A stretch of DNA of 64,000 bases from Deltaproteobacteria bacterium (GTDB lineage: Bacteria; Myxococcota_A; Polyangia; Polyangiales; Ga0077539), in assembly GCA_016218725.1 (NCBI GenBank), contig JACRDB010000045.1, positions 1-64,000 of the forward strand, read 5' to 3'. Shown piece by piece: positions 49,602 through 58,600 of this stretch (its first letter is position 1; each line of letters starts with the position of its first letter). A program made the translations under genes and the position numbers. The notes below the pieces were generated by a model. It was given only the letters and a program-made list of their open reading frames with translations. It was not told the DNA's origin and did no database searches.

Positions 49602-51154
49602 GCGCCGATCCCCACGAGCTCCAGAGTCTCTTCAAGGGCGGGGCCGAGCCCTGGTGGGACACCCTGGGCCCGGTGCTCGCGAAGAACCCCCAGGGCGGTC
49701 GCTTCCTGGGCCCCGCCCGCGACAAGCGCATGGTCCCGGTGCGGGAGCTCACCTTCCAGGCCCTCAAGGCCAACCCCCCGGAGCGCTGGAGGGTCGTGGT
49801 CTTTGGCCAGAACCCCTACCCCCGCGTGGAGAGCGCCACCGGGATCGCCATGTTCGACAACGCCATCAAGAGCTGGAAGGACCCTCGCTTCCCGCAGGTG
49901 GCGTCGCTCACCAACCTCCTGCGCGCGGCGCTCCACTGGCGCCACAAGACCCCCCCGGACCTGGACCCCTTCCAGCTCCCGGCGCTCCTGGAAGAGCACC
50001 AGGTGGTGCCCCCCGCGGAGTGGTTCCAGGCCCTCCTGGCCCAGGGGGTGCTGCTCTTGAACGCCTCGCTCACCGCGGGAGGAGGCGTCGCCCTGGAGGC
50101 CCACACGGCCTTCTGGAGACCGGTCATCGAGGCCGTCACCCACGGCATCTTGAAGGCCCGCCACGAGGCCCCGGAGGCCGACCGGGGCGTGGTCTTCGCG
50201 TGGTGGGGCGTCCACGCCCGGGCGCTCCGCCCCATGGTGGAAGGCCTCGAGAGGCGCTTCCCGCTCGCCCGGGTGCGGCACCTGGACCACTGGAACCCCG
50301 CCGCGCGCGACGGGCGCTTCTGCCACGGGAACCATTTCCACGCGGTGAACACGGCCCTGCTCTCCGTGGGCGCCCCGAGGGTGGGCTGGCTCCCCACCCC
50401 GGGCTGGCAGGACCGGCTCCTGCCGTCGCGAGCACAGGCCGAGAAGATGGAGACCTTCATCGCCTCGACGCAGGAGCTCCACGCGCTCTTTCTCAAGCGC
50501 CTCCAGGACGCCTCCAGCGAGCCCGAGGGGGACCTGGAGCCCCTCACCGGCATCCTGGAGCGAGCCCGGGAGCCCTTCCTCCAGGCCCTGGGGCCCGTGG
50601 AGGGGGCGCTCGCCCAGGTCCATGGTGCAGTGCAACATTGCTGGCTCCACGCGACCAGCGCGAAGGGAGGGACGGAGCTCGACCCGGACGCCCACGCGGC
50701 GGTGCGGCTCTACACCGCCGGGGCGGGTTTCTACACGCGCCTGAACCGCGCCTTGCGGGACCGGGATCGGTCCCAGGTGGCGCCGTTCCTCTCGTACCTC
50801 AGGCTCCTCCTGGAGGCCCTCGGGAGGCTCCCGCCGTTGGCCATGACGCTCTGGAGGGGCGTCGGGCTGGACCTCCGGGACCGCTACCGGGAGGGCGCCG
50901 AGGTGGTCTGGTGGGGGGTGTCCTCGTGCAGCACGAGGGTGGAGGTGGCCCGGGGCTTCCTCGGTGCCCGGGGGACGCTCTTCGAGGTGTGCGCCCGGCG
51001 AGCGGTGAGCCTGCGGCGTTTCTCGGCCTTCGCGGGGGAGGACGAGTGCGTGCTCGCGCCGGGGACCGTGCTGCGGGTGCGAAGGGTGCGCTCCGAGGGG
51101 GCCCTGCACCGGATCGCCCTGGAGGAGCTTGAAGCCCCGCGGCGCGTGGGCTAA
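49598..51154 (+). CDS. Uracil-DNA-glycosylase-like domain fused to ADP-ribosyltransferase domain
   Basis: From GTG 49598 this is a 518-residue fusion. Residues about 45-270 follow uracil-DNA glycosylase family 1: VVVFGQNPYP at 66-75 where UNG has GQDPYH, TGIAMFD at 81-87, QGVLLLNASLT at 149-159, and HWNPAARDGRFCHGNHF at 231-247 aligned with HPSPLSAHRGFFGCNHF. Thus the catalytic Asp is Asn72, the intercalating Leu is Ala235, the stacking Phe is Met85, while the uracil-binding Asn155 and the catalytic His231 are kept. Residues about 365-500 are an ADP-ribosyltransferase: YTAGAGFYTRLN, Arg420 in TLWRG, SSCST at 442-446, and E481-D-E483 followed by LAPGT, the R-S-ExE arrangement of arginine mono-ADP-ribosyltransferases. 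The first gene in the operon is a NUDIX hydrolase. Activity is inferred. Confidence 0.88.
   Translation: MSADPHELQSLFKGGAEPWWDTLGPVLAKNPQGGRFLGPARDKRMVPVRELTFQALKANPPERWRVVVFGQNPYPRVESATGIAMFDNAIKSWKDPRFPQVASLTNLLRAALHWRHKTPPDLDPFQLPALLEEHQVVPPAEWFQALLAQGVLLLNASLTAGGGVALEAHTAFWRPVIEAVTHGILKARHEAPEADRGVVFAWWGVHARALRPMVEGLERRFPLARVRHLDHWNPAARDGRFCHGNHFHAVNTALLSVGAPRVGWLPTPGWQDRLLPSRAQAEKMETFIASTQELHALFLKRLQDASSEPEGDLEPLTGILERAREPFLQALGPVEGALAQVHGAVQHCWLHATSAKGGTELDPDAHAAVRLYTAGAGFYTRLNRALRDRDRSQVAPFLSYLRLLLEALGRLPPLAMTLWRGVGLDLRDRYREGAEVVWWGVSSCSTRVEVARGFLGARGTLFEVCARRAVSLRRFSAFAGEDECVLAPGTVLRVRRVRSEGALHRIALEELEAPRRVG
50622..50638. repeat. ATGGTGCAGTGCAACAT, copy 1 of a dispersed 17-bp palindrome
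   Basis: This imperfect palindrome (one mismatch, centre G) fits the consensus ATGKTGCAGYGCAMCAT. It lies inside the UDG-ART gene. Related copies are at 54010-54026 and 55084-55102. A weaker match is at 52272-52288 (TTGTTGCGGTGCACCAT). Confidence 0.5.
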
Positions 51155-51167
51155 GGCCCTGCGGACC

Positions 51168-51896
51168 GTGAAGGCCGTGATTCTTGCAGGCGGGCGAGGG
51201 CGACGGCTGGCGCCCTTCACCGTGGCGTTCCCAAAGCCCCTGGTGCCCGTCGGGGACCACGCGGTGCTGGAGCTCCTGGTGCGCTCGCTGGCGCGCTCGG
51301 GCATCCGGGAGGTGACCTTCGCGGTGGACCACCTGGCCGAGCTGATCATGGCCTACGTCGAGGGCCACCCGGGCCTGCGGGGCCTGTGCGCCTACCGCTT
51401 CGCCCGGGACGAGCGCCCCTCGGGGACCGCGGGCCCCCTGCGCATGATCCCCGGCCTGGAGGATACCTTCCTGGTGTGCAACGGGGACCTCCTGACCACG
51501 CTGGATTTCACCGCCCTGGTGGCCCACCACCGCGGCGAGGGCGCGGCCCTCACCGTGGCCGTTCACCGCAAGGCCGTGCGCCTCGGGCTGGGGGTGCTCG
51601 ACATTGACCCCTCCGGGAGCGTCACCCGCTACCAGGAGAAGCCACAGCTCACCTACGACGTCTCCATGGGGGTGTACGTGTATGAGCCCCGGGCCCTCTC
51701 GCGCATCGCCCCGGGGGAGTACCTGGACTTCCCGGACCTGGTGCAGCGCCTCCTCCAGGAAGGGGAGCGCGTGGCGGCCTATCGCACCGACGCCTACTGG
51801 CTCGACGTGGGCAACCCCGAGGACTACGCCCGGGCCCAGGAGGACGCCGCCGCGGGCCTCGGGCCCGTGGCCTCGCTCTTCCCGGAGGGCCGTTGA
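51168..51896 (+). CDS. Sugar-1-phosphate nucleotidyltransferase-like protein
   Basis: The 242-residue protein starts VKAVILAGGRGRRLAPFT followed by FPKPLVPVGD, the glucose-1-phosphate (NDP-sugar) nucleotidyltransferase signature, then FLVCNGDLLTTLDF, the metal and substrate loop. YDVSMGVYVYEP and YWLDVGNPEDY at the end complete the fold. It makes an NDP-sugar from NTP and sugar-1-phosphate; the sugar is not identifiable. GTG 51168 begins 14 bases after the UDG-ART stop, and its TGA overlaps the ATG of the aminotransferase. The upstream in-frame TTG at 51129 would overlap the previous gene and is unlikely. Confidence 0.88.
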   Translation: MKAVILAGGRGRRLAPFTVAFPKPLVPVGDHAVLELLVRSLARSGIREVTFAVDHLAELIMAYVEGHPGLRGLCAYRFARDERPSGTAGPLRMIPGLEDTFLVCNGDLLTTLDFTALVAHHRGEGAALTVAVHRKAVRLGLGVLDIDPSGSVTRYQEKPQLTYDVSMGVYVYEPRALSRIAPGEYLDFPDLVQRLLQEGERVAAYRTDAYWLDVGNPEDYARAQEDAAAGLGPVASLFPEGR

Positions 51897-53044
51897 TGCG
51901 CTGGAAGGTCCCCCTCACGGACACCACCCTCGGCGAGGAGGAGGCCCTGGCCGCCGCGGAGGTGGTGCGCGGGGGGTGGCTCACCCAGGGTCCCAGGGTG
52001 GAGGCCTTCGAGCGGGCCTTCGCGGAGTTCCTCGGGGTGCCCCACGCGGTAGCGGTGTGCAACTGCACCCTGGGGCTGGAGCTGGCCTACGAGCTGGCGG
52101 GCGTGGGCCCCGGGGACGAGGTGCTCCTCCCGTCGCTCACTTTCGTGGCCACGGCCAACGCCGCGAGGCGTCGGGGGGCAGCGCCGGTCTTCGTGGACGT
52201 GACCTCCGAGGACGACCTCACCCTCGATCCGGAGGATGTGGCCCGCAAGCTCACGCCCCGGACCCGCGCGGTTGTTGCGGTGCACCATTCCGGCGAGCCC
52301 TGCGCCATGGACGCCCTCGCGCGGGCCGCGGCCAGCGGGTCGGGGCCGGCGCCGGCGCTGGTGGAGGACTGCGCCCACGCGCCGGGGGCGCGCCTCGGGG
52401 GGCGCGCGTGCGGGGGCCTCGGGCGCGTGGGGGCCTTCAGCTTCTTCAGCAACAAGAACATGACCACCGGCGAGGGGGGCATGCTCACCACCCACGACGG
52501 GGACCTTGCTGCGCGCGCGAGGGCGCTACGCTCCCACGGGATGACCACGGTCACCTGGGACCGCCACCGCGGCCACGCGTTCACCTACGACGTCGTGGCC
52601 CCGGGCACCAACGCGCGCATGGACGAGGTGCGGGCGGCCGTGGGCCTGGTGCAGCTACGGCGCCTCCCGGCCGCCAACGCCGCGCGGGCGCGGGTGGTGC
52701 GCACCTACCTCCAGGCCCTGGACGCCAGGGCGAGCGCCCTGTCGGGCCTGCGGGTGCCGCACCGCAGGAGCCGCGGGGAGAGCGCCCACCACCTGTTCGT
52801 TGTGCTGCTCCCGCCGGGGACGGAGCGCGAGCGGGTGATGCTCGCCCTGCGTGAGCGCGGCGTCCAGACGAGCGTTCACTACCCGCCGACGCACCGCTTC
52901 GCGGCCTATGGCACCGGGGACGTCCCGCGCACCGACGCGATCGCCCCGCGGCTCCTCACGCTCCCGCTCGGGCCGGCCATGACCGAGGACGACGTGGGGC
53001 TCGTGGTGGACGCGCTCTGCGCGGCCCTCGCGGGTGCAGCGTAG
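51896..53044 (+). CDS. DegT/DnrJ/EryC1/StrS-family PLP aminotransferase
   Basis: The 382-residue protein has the sugar aminotransferase layout: WLTQGPRVEAFERAFAEFLG, CNCTLGLELAYE, SFFSNKNMTTGEGGM with the PLP Lys187, and the acidic pair VEDCAHAPGA near 157-166. It converts an NDP-4-keto or 3-keto sugar into an amino sugar for polysaccharide or glycosylated natural product synthesis, so together with the preceding nucleotidyltransferase a sugar pathway is implied. The rest of a sugar cluster is not next to it. ATG 51896 overlaps the previous stop. Confidence 0.9.
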   Translation: MRWKVPLTDTTLGEEEALAAAEVVRGGWLTQGPRVEAFERAFAEFLGVPHAVAVCNCTLGLELAYELAGVGPGDEVLLPSLTFVATANAARRRGAAPVFVDVTSEDDLTLDPEDVARKLTPRTRAVVAVHHSGEPCAMDALARAAASGSGPAPALVEDCAHAPGARLGGRACGGLGRVGAFSFFSNKNMTTGEGGMLTTHDGDLAARARALRSHGMTTVTWDRHRGHAFTYDVVAPGTNARMDEVRAAVGLVQLRRLPAANAARARVVRTYLQALDARASALSGLRVPHRRSRGESAHHLFVVLLPPGTERERVMLALRERGVQTSVHYPPTHRFAAYGTGDVPRTDAIAPRLLTLPLGPAMTEDDVGLVVDALCAALAGAA

Positions 53045-53086
53045 CGGACCATGGCAGCGTGTTTTCGTGGGGGCTGCGCTTCCGCT

Positions 53087-53163
53087 CCGTTGCCACAGCG
53101 TTCTCGATGCAGGTCGGCGGATTGAAACCCCGCCGACTTGCATCGAGAACGCCACGGCAACGG
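53087..53163. repeat. Long imperfect hairpin between convergent genes
   Basis: Arms of 34 bases (53087-53120 and 53130-53163) pair with few mismatches around a 9-base loop (ATTGAAACC). The inner part is GCGTTCTCGATGCA followed by GTCGGCGG. It sits in the 167-bp gap between the aminotransferase and methyltransferase genes, which point towards each other, so it may be a bidirectional terminator. The long GC stem without a T-run is also typical of a REP-like interspersed repeat. Confidence 0.6.
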
Positions 53164-53211
53164 GGCGCACGCGCATCCCCCACGCCTACACCCAGGAGGC
53201 GCGCCGTCTCC

Positions 53212-54069
53212 TCACCGTCGCGCGACCACGCTGAGCACCACGCTGTACGCGCCCACCTCGCGCGCCACGTCCACCGCCGCGAAGCGCGCCCGCAGCCACC
53301 CCAGGACCTCGCCCTCGCCCAGGTAGCGCGTGTGCTCGCGGCGCCGCGCCCGCGCCGCGTCCCACGCCAGCGCCAGCGCCCCGCCCAGCCCCACCTCGCG
53401 CCGCGCCGGTCCCCCGAGGGAGGCCAGCGCCCGCGCCAGGCGCCCCTCGCGCTCCCTGGCGCGCGCCACCGCGGGCGGGTGCGTCGTGACCAGGAGCGCC
53501 AGCACGCCGCCGGGCCGCAGCACCCTCGCGAGCTCCCGGACGCCTCCCTCCGGGTCCAGGAAGTAGTCCAGCGCCGCCGTGCTGAACACCCCGTCCACGC
53601 TCCCGTCCCGCAGCGGGAGCGCCTCCCCCACACCCCGGACCACCAGCGCCTCCAGGCCGCCTCGGACTCCCCTCGGCTGGCCGTCGGCGCCCGGGTCCAC
53701 CGCAAGGTATCGCTCCACCGCCGCGGGCATCACCGACGCCTTGGCGCCGTCCTTGCCCCCGACGTCCACCACCGTGCCCCGGAGCCCCGAGCGCCCAAGG
53801 AGCGCCACGATCCGCGGGTCCACGGCCGAGGGTCCCGAGGCGCCAGGGCGCCGAGGGCGTCGCACCCTCCAGGCCGCCAGACCCTCCATCGCCTCGCGCC
53901 AGCGACCCCCGCCCTCGCCCTCCAACGCACTGCTCCAGCGCGACGGAACCAACGACGGCGCCGACCCCGTGAGGTCATAGCGCTCCGAGCAGCCCCCACA
54001 GGCGCCGTCATGTTGCAGCGCACCATGACAGGCCGGACACGCCAGGAGCGCGCGCCAGGCGTCGTTCAC
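53212..54069 (-). CDS. Zinc-ribbon SAM-dependent methyltransferase
   Basis: The 285-residue protein from GTG 54069 begins with a zinc ribbon (CPAC at 11-14, CGGC at 24-27) resembling the Trm112-like ribbon of small-molecule or RNA methyltransferases. A class I methyltransferase fold follows with VVDVGGKDG as motif I and GVFSTAALDYFLDPEGGVRELARVLRPGG as motif III-IV. The substrate is not known. The GTG start overlaps the previous gene's stop by four bases (GTGA), and the four genes 53212-59484 plus the glycosidase form a same-strand array, so they may be one long operon. Confidence 0.75.
   Translation of the reverse strand: MNDAWRALLACPACHGALQHDGACGGCSERYDLTGSAPSLVPSRWSSALEGEGGGRWREAMEGLAAWRVRRPRRPGASGPSAVDPRIVALLGRSGLRGTVVDVGGKDGAKASVMPAAVERYLAVDPGADGQPRGVRGGLEALVVRGVGEALPLRDGSVDGVFSTAALDYFLDPEGGVRELARVLRPGGVLALLVTTHPPAVARAREREGRLARALASLGGPARREVGLGGALALAWDAARARRREHTRYLGEGEVLGWLRARFAAVDVAREVGAYSVVLSVVARR
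54010..54026. repeat. ATGTTGCAGCGCACCAT, copy 2 of a dispersed 17-bp palindrome
   Basis: An imperfect palindrome of the ATGKTGCAGYGCAMCAT type, within the N-terminal zinc-ribbon part of the methyltransferase gene, near its start. The symmetry extends outward to TCATG and CATGA, so 21 bases (54008-54028) have two mismatching pairs. See the copies at 50622 and 55084. Confidence 0.5.
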
Positions 54070-54668
54070 GGGTCTCCCGGGGTCCCGTCGGGGCCGGCGT
54101 CTCCAGCAGGCGCGGGGGCCTCGGCGGGGGCCTGCGCGCCGCAAGGCAGGCCCGCGGCCGCCCACGCATGGACGCGGTCCACGGCCTCCGAGGGCCAGCG
54201 GGCGTCGTCGGCGCCCCACCAGACGAAGCCCGCGTCCGGCGGGCGAGCGCCCGCGTCCGGGCGCTGGAGCTCGGCGAGGCGCGTCGCCGCGCGAGGGAGG
54301 TCCCGACGGCAGCGCTCCAGGGCCACGCGCTCCAACACCCGTCGGGCGAAGGGCGCCCTCCGGGCGTCCCCGGCCCGGAGCACCTCGGCCACCGCGTGGA
54401 CGCCCGGCGGCCCCGCGCGTACGAGCCTCCGCACCGCGTCGCTGTCGCCCTGGTGCGAGCGGTCGGGCTCGTCCGCGAGGTGCGCCACGAGCCAGGCGAC
54501 CTCCGCCGAGGCGATCCCCGCGTCGGATCGCAGGGCGACGGAAGCCGGCGCGCCGCCGTCCGCCGTCGGGGGCTCCTCCGCGGCGGGCATCGAGCGCACC
54601 GTGAGCCCCGACCGCGACGCGCACGCCAGCACCGCCCACGCCCCGAGCGCCCAGGCCCGGAGCCTCAA
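54066..54668 (-). CDS. Small lipoprotein of unknown function
   Basis: Starting at TTG 54668 (TTGA overlap with the ygfZ stop), the 200-residue protein begins LRLRAWALGAWAVLACASR, a signal with lipobox-type ending VLAC. A Pro/Asp/Ala-rich linker and then helices with VARRVLERVALER-like repeats and a WWGADDARWPSEAVDRVHAWAAAGL motif follow. It resembles HEAT-like or similar alpha-helical domains but was not assigned. A frame open further upstream to 54920 overlaps the ygfZ gene and is not the likely start. Confidence 0.6.
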   Translation of the reverse strand: MRLRAWALGAWAVLACASRSGLTVRSMPAAEEPPTADGGAPASVALRSDAGIASAEVAWLVAHLADEPDRSHQGDSDAVRRLVRAGPPGVHAVAEVLRAGDARRAPFARRVLERVALERCRRDLPRAATRLAELQRPDAGARPPDAGFVWWGADDARWPSEAVDRVHAWAAAGLPCGAQAPAEAPAPAGDAGPDGTPGDP

Positions 54669-55576
54669 GGGACCGGCCTCGGCACCACCCTCGCGGGCGC
54701 CGCCCCCACGGCGAGCGCCTCCCCGGCGTCCACCGTGGTGCGACGCACCATCGCCAGCGCCACCGCGCTCCCTGGCAGCGCCAGGGACCGCGCCGCCGAG
54801 GTGACCGCTCCCACAGGCTTGTCCTCCGAGAGCACCGGCGCCCCGCGCTCCGGCGCCGGACCCTCCAGCACCAGGGACACCAGGTGCTTCTGCACCTGCC
54901 CTCGCATCTCCAACCGACACACCATCTCCTGGCCCAGGTAGCAGCCCTTGTGGAAGGACACCGCCCTCGCCGTCAGCCCCGCCTCCTGGACGAAATTGCC
55001 CCCGTCGAAGTCCACCCCGAAGGCGGGCACCGCGGCCTCCAGCCGCGCCACCTCCCAGGCATCGATGGACACCACGGGGACATTATGTTGCAGTGCAACA
55101 TAGACGCGGTCGAGGTCGCCGGCAGGCACGAGGAGGTCCACCCCGCCGCGGCCGAGGCGATCGGCGCAGGAGGCACCGAGGCCCTCGGTGAGCCTCCGGG
55201 CGTCCGGGCCCTGGACCGAGAGCACGGTGACGTCGGTGAGGGCCTCCAGGGTGACGTCCTCCATCACGATGTAGCGCTCGAAGTGGGCCTGGAGCGCATC
55301 GCGCTGCGCCAGGGGGACCACCAGGAGGAGGGCGTCGGGCGCGGGGTGGACCCACAGGTCCGAGAGCACCTTGCCCTTGACCCCCACGGCCACGGCATAG
55401 GCTCCCTGGCCGGGCTCGAGCGCCCGCACGTCCTGGGTGACCACGCCGTTCAGCCACGCGCTGCGGTCGGCGCCCTTCACGGCCAGCACGCCGTGGTCCT
55501 CCAACGCCCTCAAGCCAGCGCGGTGTTGCAGGGCGTCGAGCTGTTCCTGGAGCGAGAGGGTCACCGTCGGGGTCAT
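54665..55576 (-). CDS. ygfZ: YgfZ/GcvT-like folate-binding Fe-S protein
   Basis: The 303-residue protein has the GcvT fold and the YgfZ motif KGCYLGQE at 210-217 with the essential Cys212, plus WLNGVVTQDVRAL near 41-53. YgfZ proteins bind tetrahydrofolate and help to repair or assemble iron-sulfur clusters. ATG 55576 gives the family's usual length. It is the second gene of the same-strand array, followed by the lipoprotein. Confidence 0.92.
   Translation of the reverse strand: MTPTVTLSLQEQLDALQHRAGLRALEDHGVLAVKGADRSAWLNGVVTQDVRALEPGQGAYAVAVGVKGKVLSDLWVHPAPDALLLVVPLAQRDALQAHFERYIVMEDVTLEALTDVTVLSVQGPDARRLTEGLGASCADRLGRGGVDLLVPAGDLDRVYVALQHNVPVVSIDAWEVARLEAAVPAFGVDFDGGNFVQEAGLTARAVSFHKGCYLGQEMVCRLEMRGQVQKHLVSLVLEGPAPERGAPVLSEDKPVGAVTSAARSLALPGSAVALAMVRRTTVDAGEALAVGAAPARVVPRPVP
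55084..55102. repeat. TATGTTGCAGTGCAACATA, perfect 19-bp palindrome (copy 3)
   Basis: A perfect palindrome with a central G, inside the ygfZ coding region. Its core ATGTTGCAGTGCAACAT matches the copies at 50622-50638 and 54010-54026. The strict symmetry suggests a protein-binding site or a conserved repeat, although it lies in a gene. Confidence 0.55.
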
Positions 55577-55632
55577 CGCGCTGTGGTATGGGCACCGGGC
55601 GCCCGCTTGGCAAGGGCACCCACCGCTGCCCC

Positions 55633-58600
55633 TCAGGGCAGGGCGACCATGGCCCGGACGAAGCCTGCCAGCGTGGACATGACCCTCGGGCACACGGCGC
55701 CGGTCCCGACGCAGCCCCCTCGGGCGCCTTCGAGGTATGTCAGGGGCACGGCGGTGATGCCCCCCCGGCGGTCCCCGACGAAGAGGTTGGCGCCCTGCAC
55801 GAGCATGCTGTACGCCCCGCCATAGAGGCCCACGTCGAGGCCAGGGCTGAACGAGGGCGTGGCGATGCGCAGGACCGTGCCCGAACCCGAAGGGTACCTC
55901 GGGCTCGCCGGGGCGATGTTCTTGCCGACGAAGAGCCTGGTCCCCCGCCAGAGGAGCACCGTGGGCTCGTCGCCGGAGTCCACCGGGCGGATATGCTCCA
56001 GGCGCGAGGTCGTGTTGAAGACAGAGACGTTGTTGGCGCGGAAGTTGGCGACCGCCAGGAGGCTCCCGTCCGGCGAGAGGGCCAAGGGCCCCGGGGACGG
56101 CCCTGCGGCGGGGCTCCCGGCGGGAAAATTGGTGATCATCCTGGGCGTGACGGTGCAGAGCGTCGGCGGCGAGGCTGGGGGCGGCGCGATGGGCTCGCAG
56201 CGGTCCACCATGCACGGGACGCTCAGCTCGGCCACGGCGCGGCCTCGATTGCCGGAGAGCGAGACATAGACCGTCTGTCCGTCGGGGCTGACCAGCACGT
56301 CCTCCAGGACCGCCGGGGTCATGCCGGCGTTGCGCACGGGGAAGGTGGCGCACTGCCGGTGGTCGTCCAGGTCGACCACGGCGAGCAGGTCGTTCTCCAG
56401 GGCCACGAAGGCGAAGTGCCCCTCCGGGGTCACCGACAGCGCGCGCGGGAGGTCCGAGAGCACGATGCGATTGATGCCCATGGGCGCCGTCATGGGGTCG
56501 CGCGTCATGGGGTTCTGGTCGAGGTCGACCTCGCGCTCGACCGCGCCGTCCCGGGAGACGAGCGATGCAATGGAGAGGCTGCGCTCCTCGAAGTTGAGCA
56601 CCGCCGCGCGCGTAGGCCCGCCGGCCTCCGGGCGGAGGAGGGCCATGGGCCTCTTTGGGCGAAGGAGCTGGGAGGCGGTGGGTCCCGCCAGGCCCACCGG
56701 CAGCTCGGTCCCGCCCGCGAAGGGTTGCCGCGTCGCTGCGTCGATGGACAGCGTGTAGCGCGAGAGGCCCGTCGGGGTGAGCAGCAGCACGCCCGGCGAG
56801 GCGCAGCGGGTGGCCATCGCGGGGTCCGCGGGCTCGGCGTGAGCCCCGGTGCAGTGCCGCCGGTCGTCCGGCGGGACGTGATGAAACCGGAAGGTGCCCA
56901 CCGCGTGGCGCCGCAGCTCGGCCTCCTCGCACGGGTCGGCGCAGAGCCACCCCTCCAGGAAGTCCACGAAGTCCACGCCGGCGAAGCCCCCGTCGTGCCC
57001 CGGAGCCCGGGCGGGGAGGTACGTGAAGATGCTCCAGAGCATGGCCTGCACGCGCGGATCGGGCGGCCTGGGCGGCCCGGGCAGCGCGCTCGGCGGGGGC
57101 AGCGGCGGGGTGACGCGCCAGAGCGCCCCGGAGATCACACCCTCGGACACCAGGGAGGTCTGCGTGTTCGGGGTGGCGGTGTTGAGCAGCACCAGGGGGG
57201 GGTTGGCCTCATCGACATCGAGACCCCACCCGGCCCCGGTGCTGCTGTAGTAACATTGGCCGCTCCCTGTGTAGGCCCCCCAGAACGTCGCCACGCCCTC
57301 GGACCACGCCAGCTGAGGGTCCACCTGGGTCCAGGGGTTGTGAGACCCTCCCGGCGAGGTCGTCATGGAGAGGTTGGCCATGACGAAGTGCCCGAACTCG
57401 TGGCGGAGCACAGGGTCGTCCCACTCGCCCGCCGGGACGGTCCCTCCCCCGCGGATGCCGAGGTTCGCGATGCCTGGCGCGACGGCGCGGTTGGAGCAGC
57501 TCCTTGGGCCACAGGTGGAGCTGTCTGCGCCGCTCTGCCAGAACACGTCGAGCGCCGGGAGCAGCCCGCCCGTCGCGCTGATCGTGGTGGACCGCGTCTG
57601 GGACAGCACCCGCAGGATGTGGAACGCTCCGGAGGTCGGCAGGGCGACGGTAAAGTCCAGGGTGCCGGTGCCCGGCGTAGGGGTGAAGCGTCGACTGGTG
57701 AAGACGTGCGTGACGGAGGCGTTGTTCTTCACTGTCATGGCCAGCGCGGTGCCGGGGTTCACCTCGGCCCTCACCTCCAGCAGGGCCTCCTCGGAGGACA
57801 CTGGCATCGCCAGTTGGAAGCGCCCGCTGGCGGCGTTGATGGCCCCGCGGGCGAGCTCGAAGTTGTCCCTCGCCCGGAGCGCCCGGATGACCGCGGACGC
57901 GTAGAGGGCGCTCACCTGGGTGGTGGGAGGTACGGTACCGCACGGCGACGCCGGGCCCACGACCGAGTACTGGTAGGACACCGTCCCGCGCACCCTGGCC
58001 ATCGTGGGTCCTCCGCGGCCGAGGGGCTCCACCCGGAGCGCAACCTCTCGTTCGGCGGAGGCCGCATACGCCGCGTCCACGACGCGAAGGAACAAACGCC
58101 AGGTGCTCGCCGGTAGCGGCGGATCGATGTCCTCCGGGAGCGCCACGGTGAGCTCCGCGGTGCTGGCGCCGGGGTCCGCGATGGGGACGGTCCAGTGGCC
58201 CGAGGCGCCCTCGGCCCGCACCTGGAGGGCCCTCACGGGCACCCCTGCGCGGGCCCTCCAGGCCACCGACAGCCTCGCGGTGGCGCCCGGGGACAGCGTG
58301 GCGGGCCCCGGGACCGCGGTGAGCGCAGGCCCTGAGGGGTTCTCGGGCAAGGGTGCCGCGCTCCCCTCGGCAAAGCTCCCGGCGGTGAAGGCGAAGGGAA
58401 ACGGCCGGAGGTTCTCCAGGCGCACCCGGGCGGGCACCGTGGTCGCCCGAGGGGGAGTAGCGCCGTCGCGCGCGGTGAGGGGGATGTCGTACACCCGGTC
58501 CCCGCGGGTGTTGGTGGGCGAGATCGCGTAGCGCAGCGTGAGGCGCCCGCCGCCCTCGTCGGTCACGCGCACGCGGGAGGCGTCCCAGCCGCTGTCCAGG

